DNA of 64,000 bases from Streptomyces sp. NBC_01485 (GTDB lineage Bacteria; Actinomycetota; Actinomycetes; Streptomycetales; Streptomycetaceae). The stretch is from positions 1,302,001-1,366,000 of the forward strand of contig NZ_CP109435.1 of NCBI RefSeq assembly GCF_036227125.1. The letters are read 5' to 3'. Each line of letters opens with the position of its first letter. Positions within the stretch are counted from its first letter, which is position 1. Shown piece by piece: positions 44,073-51,466 of this stretch. Position numbers and translations under genes: made by a program. Below the pieces are notes generated by a model. It made no database searches and was not told the origin of the DNA. It saw nothing but the letters and a program-made list of their open reading frames with translations.

Positions 44073-44744
44073 ATGACCAGCGCATTCGCCACCTACACCA
44101 ACACCGCATGGCCCCACCGCTACAACGCCACCATCACCGTCACCAACCTCGCCGGCGGCGTCCCCACCGACCCCCGCGTCGCCGAAGGCTGGCTCAAGAC
44201 CAAACTCGCCGACAAAGACGACCTCATCCGCGACCTCGTCGCACAGACCATGGCCGAACGCGGCGTCACCGCCGACGAAGCCGCCACCGAAGTCGACAAG
44301 CTCAAGCACCTCAACGGCTTCAAGCGCAACCAGCACGGCCTCTACATCGAAGGCCGACAGCTCAAGGCCGCCATCAAGGAAGCCGCCGGCGTCGCCCGCG
44401 CCACCGACAAGCTCAAGGCCAAGTGGGGCACCACCAACAAGGGCGTCCTCGGCTTCGTCGCCGAACACATCATGGTCGTCGAGGACACCCTCCAGCTCGG
44501 CGTCACCGAAGCCTCCCGCGTACTCCAGTCCTTCCCGAAGAACCCGCGCACCGGGCAGACCGGCATCCAGTACACCGAGGTCATCGACGAGGCGACGTTC
44601 GACTTCACCGTGATCGCCGACCACAAGTTCGCAGATCAGGAGTGGGCCATGTTGTGGCTCACCGGCGAGCAGCAGGGCATCGGCGCCTCCCGCTCACAGG
44701 GCTTCGGCCGGTACGAGGTCGTCCGCTGGGAGTCCGCCGCGTAA
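44073..44744 (+). CDS. RAMP-like protein (Cas5/Cas7-type fold suggested by Gly-rich motif)
   Basis: A 223-residue protein. The N-terminal strand (AWPHRYNATITVTNLAGGVP) is followed by lysine-rich helices (TKLADKDDLIRDLV, GRQLKAAIKEAAGVARAT). The C-terminus has GIGASRSQGFGRYEVVRWE, the glycine-rich loop pattern of RAMP-type CRISPR proteins. No other cas gene and no repeat array is present in this window. It may be an RNA-binding relative used for another purpose. The ATG at 44073 follows AGGAG. Confidence 0.55.
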   Translation: MTSAFATYTNTAWPHRYNATITVTNLAGGVPTDPRVAEGWLKTKLADKDDLIRDLVAQTMAERGVTADEAATEVDKLKHLNGFKRNQHGLYIEGRQLKAAIKEAAGVARATDKLKAKWGTTNKGVLGFVAEHIMVVEDTLQLGVTEASRVLQSFPKNPRTGQTGIQYTEVIDEATFDFTVIADHKFADQEWAMLWLTGEQQGIGASRSQGFGRYEVVRWESAA

Positions 44745-44811
44745 CGCAGCCTTCCCCATCGCACACGACGAAGGCCCCGCCGTGGCGGGGCCAGGAGAGG
44801 AGGAGACGGTG

Positions 44812-45027
44812 TCAGGACTCGGCGATGTTGCGGGCCGCGCCGGCGTCACGGGCTTCGGGTCGCTTCGGCAGCGCAGCCTTGGGGCGGCGCAGATACCAGG
44901 CGATGAACTCGCGCAGAAGGTGCGCACGGTTGCGCTCACCCACCAGCACACCGAAGTCCTCCCAGTCCTGATCGGGGACTCGGAAGACGCGGTTCGTGGT
45001 GTGGGTGTCCTTCGCTCGGCTGACCAT
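44812..45027 (-). CDS. Small ribbon-helix-helix-like DNA-binding protein
   Basis: A 71-residue basic protein: NRVFRVPDQDWEDFGVLVG (strand and helix), ERNRAHLLREFIAWYLRRP (second helix), a layout like Arc/MetJ-type ribbon-helix-helix repressors. It is the only minus-strand gene in this block and lies divergent from the GIY-YIG gene across three identical TGCATATGCA palindromes, which are probably its operators. Confidence 0.65.
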   Translation of the reverse strand: MVSRAKDTHTTNRVFRVPDQDWEDFGVLVGERNRAHLLREFIAWYLRRPKAALPKRPEARDAGAARNIAES

Positions 45028-45044
45028 GCGCTCACCGTAAGGGC

Positions 45045-45113
45045 TGCATATGCATCATGTCCAGCTATCCGCTTGACCTTGCATATGCACGCAGATAGGG
45101 TCTTGCATATGCA
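45045..45113. promoter_or_regulatory. Three identical TGCATATGCA operators in a divergent promoter
   Basis: Perfect 10-bp palindromes at 45045-45054, 45080-45089 and 45104-45113. A promoter TTGACC (45073-45078) and TAGGGT (45096-45101), 17-base spacer, fits transcription starting next to the ATG at 45109. The second palindrome lies in the spacer and the third covers the start codon. A repressor would block the GIY-YIG gene completely. Confidence 0.7.
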
Positions 45114-45690
45114 CACCGAGGATCTTCCGGAGGCGCTGCACGCCTCTCTCGCTGCCACTCTCCAGCACGTCAGCCTGATCCAGGACAAGGAAAACCGCCT
45201 GGCTGAAGCCAGGAAACAGGCCATGGAACAGGCCATCCATCGCATCGCCACCGAGTACAGGACTGGCGCCCTCACCTACGCGCAACTGTGCATCGCAATG
45301 GCCGCCGTCCGGGCCACTCGGCATCAAGGGGCCATGCGCCTCTGGGACGACGTGGTCGGCGTGCCGTGGAAGCGACTCGCCCAGTACGCCAAGCGGCTCC
45401 CGAACGGCCCCGAAGGCAGCTGGGTTGGCGAATACCCAATCCCCGCCAACGCGCCCATCCCGATCTACGGCGTCCCTGTCGTCTATGTCCTCTTCGACGA
45501 GAGCAACACGCCTTGCTACGTGGGCTCCACCGACAAGCTCAGCCCACGGCTGACCGCCCACGAGAAGGACGGCAAGCAGTTCGTCCGCTGGCAGGCGCAC
45601 CCGTGCGACGACCGCGCCCATGCGTACCGCCTCGAAGACCGGCTCCTTCGCCAGCACAAGCCCTACCTCAACCGGAAGGCCAGCCGATGA
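45109..45690 (+). CDS. GIY-YIG nuclease family protein
   Basis: A 193-residue protein with a helical N-terminal half (ALHASLAATLQHVSLIQDKENR, then ATRHQGAMRLWDDVVGVPW) and a C-terminal GIY-YIG domain: VVYVLFDESNTPCYVGST (about residues 124-141), Arg and Glu in AYRLEDRLL, and a closing NRKASR. The first half resembles helix-turn-helix packing. The predicted mRNA begins at or next to the ATG. Controlled by the TGCATATGCA operators. Confidence 0.8.
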   Translation: MHTEDLPEALHASLAATLQHVSLIQDKENRLAEARKQAMEQAIHRIATEYRTGALTYAQLCIAMAAVRATRHQGAMRLWDDVVGVPWKRLAQYAKRLPNGPEGSWVGEYPIPANAPIPIYGVPVVYVLFDESNTPCYVGSTDKLSPRLTAHEKDGKQFVRWQAHPCDDRAHAYRLEDRLLRQHKPYLNRKASR

Positions 45691-45750
45691 CCGGCCGCCC
45701 GGCAAGCACCGCTCAACACGTCTGATCAGCACAAACGAGAGAAGCGCCTG

Positions 45751-46680
45751 ATGACCTGGGTGAAGCTGGACGACCGGTTCCCATCGCACCGCAAGATCGC
45801 CTTGCTGTCCGATCGGGCGTTCCGGCTGCACATCTCCGCGATCTGCTGGTGCGCCGAGAACCTCACCGACGGCCGCATCACCGACCGCGAGCTACCGCTC
45901 GTCGCCCACGTGCGGAACATCAAGGCGACCGCCAAGCAGCTCGAAGACGCCGGCGTGTGGGACCGCACCGCCGACGGCTGGGCCATCCACGACTACCTCG
46001 ACTACAACCCGTCCCGCGGGCAGGTGCAGGCGGAGCGGAAGAAGAACGCCGAGCGGCAGGAGAAGTTCCGCCGCCGCAAGAACGGCAAGCCGGTCCCGCC
46101 GGACGGATCCGACGCCTCGCGTAACGGCAGCAGTAACGGCGTTACGCGAACCGAAGAAGCGCACGACGGCGACACGACGGCGACACGACGGAAGCACGAC
46201 GGCGACACGACGGCGACCGGAACCCGTTCAGTTGTAGAGACAGAGTCCCAGGTCACGGCGATCCGTAACGGCGTTACTAACGCTGCCCCGTCCCGTCCCG
46301 TCCCGACCCCAACCCCTTCTATGGCTGATGTAGGTGGGGAAAGCGCGGGAAGCGGGGCGCCTGATCTTGACGCTTACGCGCCCTCCCCGATCGACAACGA
46401 CGGCTTCGCTCTCAACGACGGACTCCGCCGCTGGGCCCTCAGCACCTTCGGCCCGAACCTCGACCTCGACTACGAAACCGCCCAGTTCGTCGACCACTTC
46501 CGCGCCAACGGCCAGCACCGCAAGAACTGGAACACCGAGTGGCAGAAGTGGATCCGCCGCTCCGCGAAGTTCGCGTCCGAGCGCGCCACCCGCCCCCCGC
46601 TGCGCGCGGTCTCCGGCGGCTACCAGCCCTATAAGCAGCCCACCCCCGAGGACTACGCCAACGACCTCGGCTACTTCTAA
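45751..46680 (+). CDS. Phage-type replisome organiser (DnaD-like)
   Basis: A 309-residue protein with the N-terminal pattern of phage replication initiators (VKLDDRFPSHRKIALLSDRAF, FRLHISAICWCAENLTDG, WDRTADGWAIHDYLDYNPSRG) followed by a charged linker (residues 90-190) and a C-terminal helical domain (RRWALSTFGPNLDLDYETAQ, RKNWNTEWQKWIRRSAKFA). It is directly before a DnaC-type loader gene, the standard phage order. It probably melts or marks the element origin and recruits the loader. Confidence 0.78.
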   Translation: MTWVKLDDRFPSHRKIALLSDRAFRLHISAICWCAENLTDGRITDRELPLVAHVRNIKATAKQLEDAGVWDRTADGWAIHDYLDYNPSRGQVQAERKKNAERQEKFRRRKNGKPVPPDGSDASRNGSSNGVTRTEEAHDGDTTATRRKHDGDTTATGTRSVVETESQVTAIRNGVTNAAPSRPVPTPTPSMADVGGESAGSGAPDLDAYAPSPIDNDGFALNDGLRRWALSTFGPNLDLDYETAQFVDHFRANGQHRKNWNTEWQKWIRRSAKFASERATRPPLRAVSGGYQPYKQPTPEDYANDLGYF

Positions 46681-46690
46681 GGACCCCGCC

Positions 46691-47428
46691 GTGCCCGAAC
46701 CCCAGAGTTTCGCCGAGAACCGGCCTTCTGCCCTCGCACGCCTCATGGCCGGAATCGCTCAGCACGTCCCCGACGTCACCGGCGGCGCGATCGACGACGA
46801 GCCCACCCCCGACGAGCCCGGCCACCCCGAGTACCACCGCCGCCAACGCGCCGAGTTCGCCCTCAGCCGCTGGCAGACCGCCGTGCCATACCGCTACCGG
46901 CAGGCCACCGCAGAACACCCGGCCGTCCAAGCCTGGGCCGACCGGGCGGCGGCCGACTACCGGGATGCCGGCTTCCTCGTCCTCCACGGTGCGATCGGCA
47001 GCGGCAAAACCCACCAGGCGTACGGCGCACTGCGGAGGATCGCGGAGGCCGGACCGAAGCGCTTCGAGATGATCGCCACCACCGCCCCCGATCTGTACGG
47101 ACTGCTGCGGCCGGGCGGCTCCGAGAAGGGCAGCGAGCACGAACTGAAGCGGCTGTGCCGGATCCCGCTGCTCCTGCTCGACGACCTCGGCACCGAGAAG
47201 CTGTCTGAGTTCACGGAGGAGACCACCACCCGCATCGTCAACCACCGCTACAACGAATCCCTCCCGCTGCTCATCACCACCAACCTCCCCGTCCGCACCG
47301 GCGGCACCGCAGCCTCAGACCTGGTGACCCGTCTCGGTGACCGGCTCGCGTCCCGGCTTTCACAGACGGCGACCATCGTCAGCTTCGACGGCCCCGACCT
47401 CCGCCGCGGACTTCGGAGCGTCTCGTGA
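46691..47428 (+). CDS. DnaC-type helicase loader ATPase
   Basis: A 245-residue AAA+ protein: Walker A GAIGSGKT (about 100-107), Walker B LLLLDDLGTEK (about 161-171), sensor LLITTNLP, and RLGDRLASRLSQ with the arginine finger. Length and layout match DnaC/DnaI loaders of phages and elements. It follows the DnaD-like protein with a 10-base gap. Starts with GTG. Confidence 0.85.
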   Translation: MPEPQSFAENRPSALARLMAGIAQHVPDVTGGAIDDEPTPDEPGHPEYHRRQRAEFALSRWQTAVPYRYRQATAEHPAVQAWADRAAADYRDAGFLVLHGAIGSGKTHQAYGALRRIAEAGPKRFEMIATTAPDLYGLLRPGGSEKGSEHELKRLCRIPLLLLDDLGTEKLSEFTEETTTRIVNHRYNESLPLLITTNLPVRTGGTAASDLVTRLGDRLASRLSQTATIVSFDGPDLRRGLRSVS

Positions 47429-47841
47429 ACGGCCTCGTCACGCCGCCCACCCACAGCGAACCCGCCGACTACCGCGGCCCCTTCGAACCCGTCCGCGCAG
47501 TCGTCGGCCACCGCTCCACGGACTGGTGCCACCGCTGCGAAGACATCGCACACCCCCAACTCGTGCACCTCGTCAACGCCGAGAACCTCCCGCTCTGCCG
47601 CACCTGCCTGCGCTACCTCAACCCGCCACTGCGCCGCGGCCTCGAAACGTTGAACCGGCTCTCGCAAGTCCTCGACCAGCCGCACGCCTACCGGGCCGTC
47701 GACCTCGTCGGCGAGTGGCGCGCAGACCTCGAACTCTCCCGCCCCGAAGAGGAGCACCTGCTGATGAGCGCCGCCCAGCTCCTCGCCCGCCACGTCGGCT
47801 ACCGGCCGCCCGGCTTCCGACCTGCGGAGATCCCGTCATGA
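47425..47841 (+). CDS. Small protein with paired CxxC motifs
   Basis: A 138-residue protein with WCHRCEDIAHPQ and LCRTCLRYLN, a likely zinc site, and a helical C-terminus (EEHLLMSAAQLLARHVGYRP). GTG overlaps the loader stop. Unknown role. Confidence 0.62.
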   Translation: MNGLVTPPTHSEPADYRGPFEPVRAVVGHRSTDWCHRCEDIAHPQLVHLVNAENLPLCRTCLRYLNPPLRRGLETLNRLSQVLDQPHAYRAVDLVGEWRADLELSRPEEEHLLMSAAQLLARHVGYRPPGFRPAEIPS

Positions 47842-47887
47842 CCAGCCGCCCGCGTTACACCGCGCCGGCCAGCATCCGGCCCGGTCG

Positions 47888-48115
47888 GTGCCGTGTACGC
47901 ACTGCGGGGCCCGCGCCCACCAACCGTGCGTGCTCCGCAAGTCCGGCCGACGCCTGCCCGAGTCGCACCCTCAGCGGATCACCGACTGGGCGCGCATCAC
48001 GGCCTGCTGCCCCGCCTGCCAGGTCGAGCCCGGCATCACCTGCCACGACGACGGCATCCCGCGTGCTGGTGTCCACGCCCGCCGCTACCAGGAAGCCGAA
48101 GACACCTGCGCATGA
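47888..48115 (+). CDS. Zinc-finger protein, possibly N-terminally frame-shifted
   Basis: A 75-residue reading from GTG with CTHCGARAHQPC, CCPACQVEPGITC and HARRYQ, three potential metal-binding groups in the pattern of a small actinomycete zinc-finger family. The ATG that overlaps the previous stop (47838) is in another frame but reads MTSRPRYTAPASIRP, a sensible N-terminus for this protein. A one- or two-base indel near 47880 may have split it. Confidence 0.55.
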   Translation: MPCTHCGARAHQPCVLRKSGRRLPESHPQRITDWARITACCPACQVEPGITCHDDGIPRAGVHARRYQEAEDTCA

Positions 48116-48183
48116 CGGCCGCACCTCATGCCGCCCGCCACACCACCCGGAACCAGACCAACCGGAAGGACAACCAGCCGTGA
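48112..48183 (+). CDS. Possible 23-residue peptide
   Basis: MTAAPHAARHTTRNQTNRKDNQP. It overlaps both neighbours by 4 bases, which is the only support for translation. Highly hydrophilic. It might just provide coupling between the two flanking genes. Confidence 0.3.
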   Translation: MTAAPHAARHTTRNQTNRKDNQP

Positions 48184-48635
48184 AGAACCCGCAGACCAAA
48201 GCCGACAGCCGTCAGATCCTCGAAGCCCTCAGCCACGGAATCGCGGGCGACGACGACACCGCCTGGAAGCTCCTGAGGCCCATCGTCCGCCGCAGCGACA
48301 TCGCCATGTACGCCACGTTCTGCGCCCTCGCCGAATCCGCCGCCTTCGACGCCCTCCAAAACCAGCAGCCCGGCGAGCACTTCGGGATCGAGGTGGAGAA
48401 CATCCACACCGGCGAGGAGGGCAGCGTCGACGCCTTCCCGCCCGGCATCCGCTTCGCCGCGCAGTTCGTCACCGCCCGAGCCAACCGCGACGAGGACACC
48501 GCCGCCGCCCTCTACCGGGCGCTGTACACCGCGGAGTCCGACGACCTCGGTGTAGGGCTCCGGGCGATCTACGAGATGGCCGTCGTCTCGCTGCGCGCCT
48601 ACTGCGAGCGCAAGCGTCAGGAGCGCACGCCGTGA
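48180..48635 (+). CDS. Hypothetical element protein
   Basis: A 151-residue helical protein (SRQILEALSHGIAGDDDTAWK, ATFCALAESAAFDALQNQQ, TAALYRALYTAESDDLGVG). GTG start overlapping the previous reading. Not recognised. Confidence 0.6.
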   Translation: MKNPQTKADSRQILEALSHGIAGDDDTAWKLLRPIVRRSDIAMYATFCALAESAAFDALQNQQPGEHFGIEVENIHTGEEGSVDAFPPGIRFAAQFVTARANRDEDTAAALYRALYTAESDDLGVGLRAIYEMAVVSLRAYCERKRQERTP

Positions 48636-48853
48636 CCGCCGTCCCGCGTTGTGCGGGTTGCCGTCGCCGACTCAAGCGCCCCACGCCCTCCGGCTTCGGC
48701 CCCACATGCGCCAGGAAGCTGCGTGAGGCGTCACAGGAGGCCCGTACAGGGCCTGGAGGCCCCGGACTGCCACCCAGCCCCTGGCAGCGCCTCAGAAGCG
48801 CGCCTGTGACCCCGCAGCCCGGACAAGACGAACTCCCGATGGAGGACCAGTGA
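48632..48853 (+). CDS. DUF6011-type small zinc protein
   Basis: A 73-residue protein with RCAGCRRRLKRPTPSGFGPTC, the Cys pattern of the DUF6011 family, then a Pro-rich tail. Probably binds zinc. GTG and stop overlap neighbours. Confidence 0.65.
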   Translation: MTAVPRCAGCRRRLKRPTPSGFGPTCARKLREASQEARTGPGGPGLPPSPWQRLRSAPVTPQPGQDELPMEDQ

Positions 48854-49251
48854 CCACCGAACCCCGCCGGATCCAGCGCCGCCGCACCCCTGGCTGGACC
48901 CTCGCCAACGCCACCGCCAACCCCAACGGGGCCGTCATCGTCAGCCGCCCCTCCCGCTTCGGGAACCCGTTCACCATCGCCGACGCCATCGAGGCCGAGA
49001 TGGGCGAGCCCCGCAGCGCCTGCGCCGCGAACTACGCCGAGTGGCTCCGCGTCGGCACCGAAGGCGGCTGGTACGAGGAGACCTACCGCATCGGCAGGCA
49101 GGTCTTCGACCGCCGTCGGATCCTCGCCGACCTCCACACCCTGCGCGGCAAAGACCTCGCCTGCACCTGCCCGCTCCCGGAGCCCGGCCAGCCCGACCAC
49201 TGCCACGCCGCCGTGCTGCTGGAGCTCGCCCGCAAGGAGCCCACCCCGTGA
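48850..49251 (+). CDS. DUF4326 family protein
   Basis: A 133-residue protein matching DUF4326 of phages and actinomycetes: VIVSRPSRFGNPFTIAD, AANYAEWLRVG, and a C-terminal LACTCPLPEPGQPDHCHAAV with Cys/His residues. Function unknown; the family is common in actinophages. GTG start overlapping the previous gene. Confidence 0.82.
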   Translation: MTTEPRRIQRRRTPGWTLANATANPNGAVIVSRPSRFGNPFTIADAIEAEMGEPRSACAANYAEWLRVGTEGGWYEETYRIGRQVFDRRRILADLHTLRGKDLACTCPLPEPGQPDHCHAAVLLELARKEPTP

Positions 49252-49463
49252 CCCCGCTGGAGCGCCTCATGCAGGAGGCCATCCCGGTCCGGCCGCCCGC
49301 GAAGCCGCCCACCGAACCGTGGACCCCCGAAGAACAAGCCCAACACCGCGCCGACCTCGACGCCGCCGTCCGCGACTGGCACTCCAACGACCCCCGCGAC
49401 ACCCGCAAACGCAAGCCCCACCTCCGACTCGTCACTGACCAGCAACAGCCCGACGCCGCCTGA
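49248..49463 (+). CDS. Small hypothetical protein
   Basis: A 71-residue Pro-rich hydrophilic protein (LERLMQEAIPVRPPAKPPTE, AQHRADLDAAVRDWHSND, KPHLRLVTDQ). GTG start overlapping the DUF4326 stop. Not recognised. Confidence 0.5.
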   Translation: MTPLERLMQEAIPVRPPAKPPTEPWTPEEQAQHRADLDAAVRDWHSNDPRDTRKRKPHLRLVTDQQQPDAA

Positions 49464-49473
49464 AAGGCCCGCC

Positions 49474-49773
49474 ATGACCACCACCCACATCTGCGACCTC
49501 ACCCCCGACGCGCCGCCCGCCCTCGGAGAACTCGGCGGCGACTGCGACTGCGGACGCGGCCAGACGATCGGCACCTGCTCATTCACCAGCAGTCGCATGT
49601 GGTTCCGCGTCTTCCACGACGGATCCACCGCCTTCCACTTGGAGCACGCCGCCGACTGGGTGTGCGTCGACTGCATTGCCGACATCGCCATCGCGGTCGC
49701 CACCGGCGAAGTCCGCGCAACCCTCCGCCGCATCGCCGCCGAACGCCGCGCCACCCCCACCCTCGCCCGGTGA
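49474..49773 (+). CDS. Small Cys-rich hypothetical protein
   Basis: A 99-residue protein with CDCGRGQTIGTC and WVCVDCIADIAIAVA, two Cys groups that may bind zinc. Not recognised. Confidence 0.58.
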   Translation: MTTTHICDLTPDAPPALGELGGDCDCGRGQTIGTCSFTSSRMWFRVFHDGSTAFHLEHAADWVCVDCIADIAIAVATGEVRATLRRIAAERRATPTLAR

Positions 49774-49805
49774 TCTCCACCGCGCGCGACCCGAAAGGAC
49801 CCCAC

Positions 49806-50366
49806 ATGACCCACACCACGCAGCCCCTCACCCAGCAGCAGCTCGGCGACATCGCAGCCATCGCCACCCGGGTCGCAGATGACCCGTTCTACGTGTCCGA
49901 CTGTGAAGGCAGCCTCCAGGTCTGGCGCGAGAAGGCACTCACCCACGTGCGGCGCGACGAGTCCGGAGAGATCGAGATGTACTCGTTCCCTTCGACGTAC
50001 AAGGTCACGGACCAGATCGTCGAACTCGACCTGAGCACCTGGGATCCAGGCGAGGACGAGATCGACGACAAGCAGCGGCAGGACATCCACGACCTCGTGG
50101 AAGCACGCGCCGTACTGCCCGCTCTCGTCGCCGAAGTCCGCCGCCTCCAGCGGCAGCGCAAGTACCTGATCGCCCAGCTCGCCAAGCGGGACGCCGAGCC
50201 GGGGCGCGGTGACACGGCGCTGCGGGAGTTCCTGGCTGGCGAGGAGACGCACGTCGTCGCCGACGACAGCGACGGCCCGGAGCACGTCGACGACTGCCCC
50301 GGCTGCGAGGCCTTCACTCTCACCGGCCACCGCGCCGTTGTGGCTGGCGACGGGCAGCAGCAATGA
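49806..50366 (+). CDS. Hypothetical element protein
   Basis: A 186-residue protein: LGDIAAIATRVADDPFYVS at the N-terminus, strands around EIEMYSFPSTYKVTDQIVEL, a helix VLPALVAEVRRLQRQRKYL and a Cys pair in DDCPGCEAF near the end. Overlaps the methyltransferase start. Not recognised. Confidence 0.6.
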   Translation: MTHTTQPLTQQQLGDIAAIATRVADDPFYVSDCEGSLQVWREKALTHVRRDESGEIEMYSFPSTYKVTDQIVELDLSTWDPGEDEIDDKQRQDIHDLVEARAVLPALVAEVRRLQRQRKYLIAQLAKRDAEPGRGDTALREFLAGEETHVVADDSDGPEHVDDCPGCEAFTLTGHRAVVAGDGQQQ

Positions 50367-51340
50367 CCGGGCGCGAGGAGTACTACCGCGACGACCAGGT
50401 GACGCTCCTGCTCGGGGACGCCCTGGAAGTCCTGAGCACGCTGCCGGACGGCTCCATCGACTGCATCGTCACCAGCCCGCCGTACTACTCGCTGCGCGAC
50501 TATGGCGTCGACGGGCAGTACGGGCGGGAGGCGACACCCGCGGCCTACGTCGAGACCATGCGCGCACTGTTCGCCGAGGCCCGCCGCGTGCTCGCCGACG
50601 ACGGGACGCTGTGGCTCAACCTCGGCGACAGCTACGCCTACCCGCCCGGCAGCGCCGGACGACAGGGCAACGGGCGGAGGAAGGGCCGCACGTTCACAGC
50701 CGACGGACTCCGCGGGACCGACGCGCTGCCGCCGAAGAACCTCCTCGGTATCCCGTGGCGTACCGCGTTCGCGCTGCAAGACGACGGCTGGATCCTCCGC
50801 AACGAGATCATCTGGTCGAAGCCCAACGCCATGCCCGAGTCCGTCCGTGACCGGCTGTCGTCCAGGCATGAACACCTGTTCCTGTTCGCCAAACAGGCCC
50901 ACTACACGTTCGACCTCGACCCCATCCGCGAACCCGTCAGCGAGGACAACAAGCGCCGCCCCGTTCTCGACTGGGAGACCCGCAAGAGCCGCGGGGAGAG
51001 CGTCCGCCAGGGAACAGGCGGCGCGTCCGTGGCAGGCGTTCAGCGGGTTGCCGCGAACCCGCTAGGCCGGAACCCCGGCGACGTGTGGTCGATCCCGACC
51101 CGGCCCTACCCGGCCGCGCACTTCGCGACGTTCCCGATCGACCTGCCGCTCCGCTGCATCAAGGCGGGCTGCCGACCGGGCGGGACCGTCCTCGACCCGT
51201 TCTCTGGGAGTGGCACCACCGGCGACGCGGCACGGCGGCTCGGACGGAAGTACGTCGGCATCGACCTCAACCCGGCCTACCACGACCTCGCGAAGGAGCG
51301 GTTCGCGCAGGGCGTGTTCGACCTCGACTTGCCTGCCTGA
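50363..51340 (+). CDS. DNA methyltransferase of the N4/N6 class
   Basis: A 325-residue site-specific DNA methyltransferase. The catalytic TSPPYYSLRDY (about 37-47) and the S-adenosylmethionine-binding DPFSGSGTTGDAARRLGRKY (about 278-297) occur in the order typical of beta-class N4-cytosine or N6-adenine enzymes. LLLGDALEVLSTLP, WLNLGDSYA and EIIWSKPNAMPESVRDR are further family blocks. No restriction gene is beside it; an element-encoded orphan enzyme would protect its own DNA during transfer. Followed by a strong hairpin. Confidence 0.9.
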   Translation: MTGREEYYRDDQVTLLLGDALEVLSTLPDGSIDCIVTSPPYYSLRDYGVDGQYGREATPAAYVETMRALFAEARRVLADDGTLWLNLGDSYAYPPGSAGRQGNGRRKGRTFTADGLRGTDALPPKNLLGIPWRTAFALQDDGWILRNEIIWSKPNAMPESVRDRLSSRHEHLFLFAKQAHYTFDLDPIREPVSEDNKRRPVLDWETRKSRGESVRQGTGGASVAGVQRVAANPLGRNPGDVWSIPTRPYPAAHFATFPIDLPLRCIKAGCRPGGTVLDPFSGSGTTGDAARRLGRKYVGIDLNPAYHDLAKERFAQGVFDLDLPA

Positions 51341-51400
51341 CATCCGCCCATTCCATCCCGGCCGAACACCAACCCGCCCAAAACGCCACGGGGCAGAAGA

Positions 51401-51431
51401 CCGGCCGCCGCGTTCGAGTCGCGGCGGCCGG
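51401..51431. terminator. Hairpin after the DNA methyltransferase gene
   Basis: CCGGCCGCCGCG (51401-51412) and CGCGGCGGCCGG (51420-51431) with loop TTCGAGT: a 12-bp perfect stem, 36 bases before the next ATG. Confidence 0.75.
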
Positions 51432-51466
51432 CCACCCCGATCACACCACACCCGACAGGAGCCACC

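Noticed and set aside
44073..44744. CRISPR-Cas system
   Set aside because: Only one RAMP-like motif. No Cas1, Cas2, Cas3, Cas10 or array in the window.
43601..44971. 456-residue and 377-residue readings through the C-rich spacer
   Set aside because: Composition is Pro/Arg/His-rich and unstable; only the part from 44073 looks like a protein and has a ribosome site.
45687..45725. 12-codon reading after the GIY-YIG gene
   Set aside because: Too short and without any recognisable feature, although it overlaps the previous stop.
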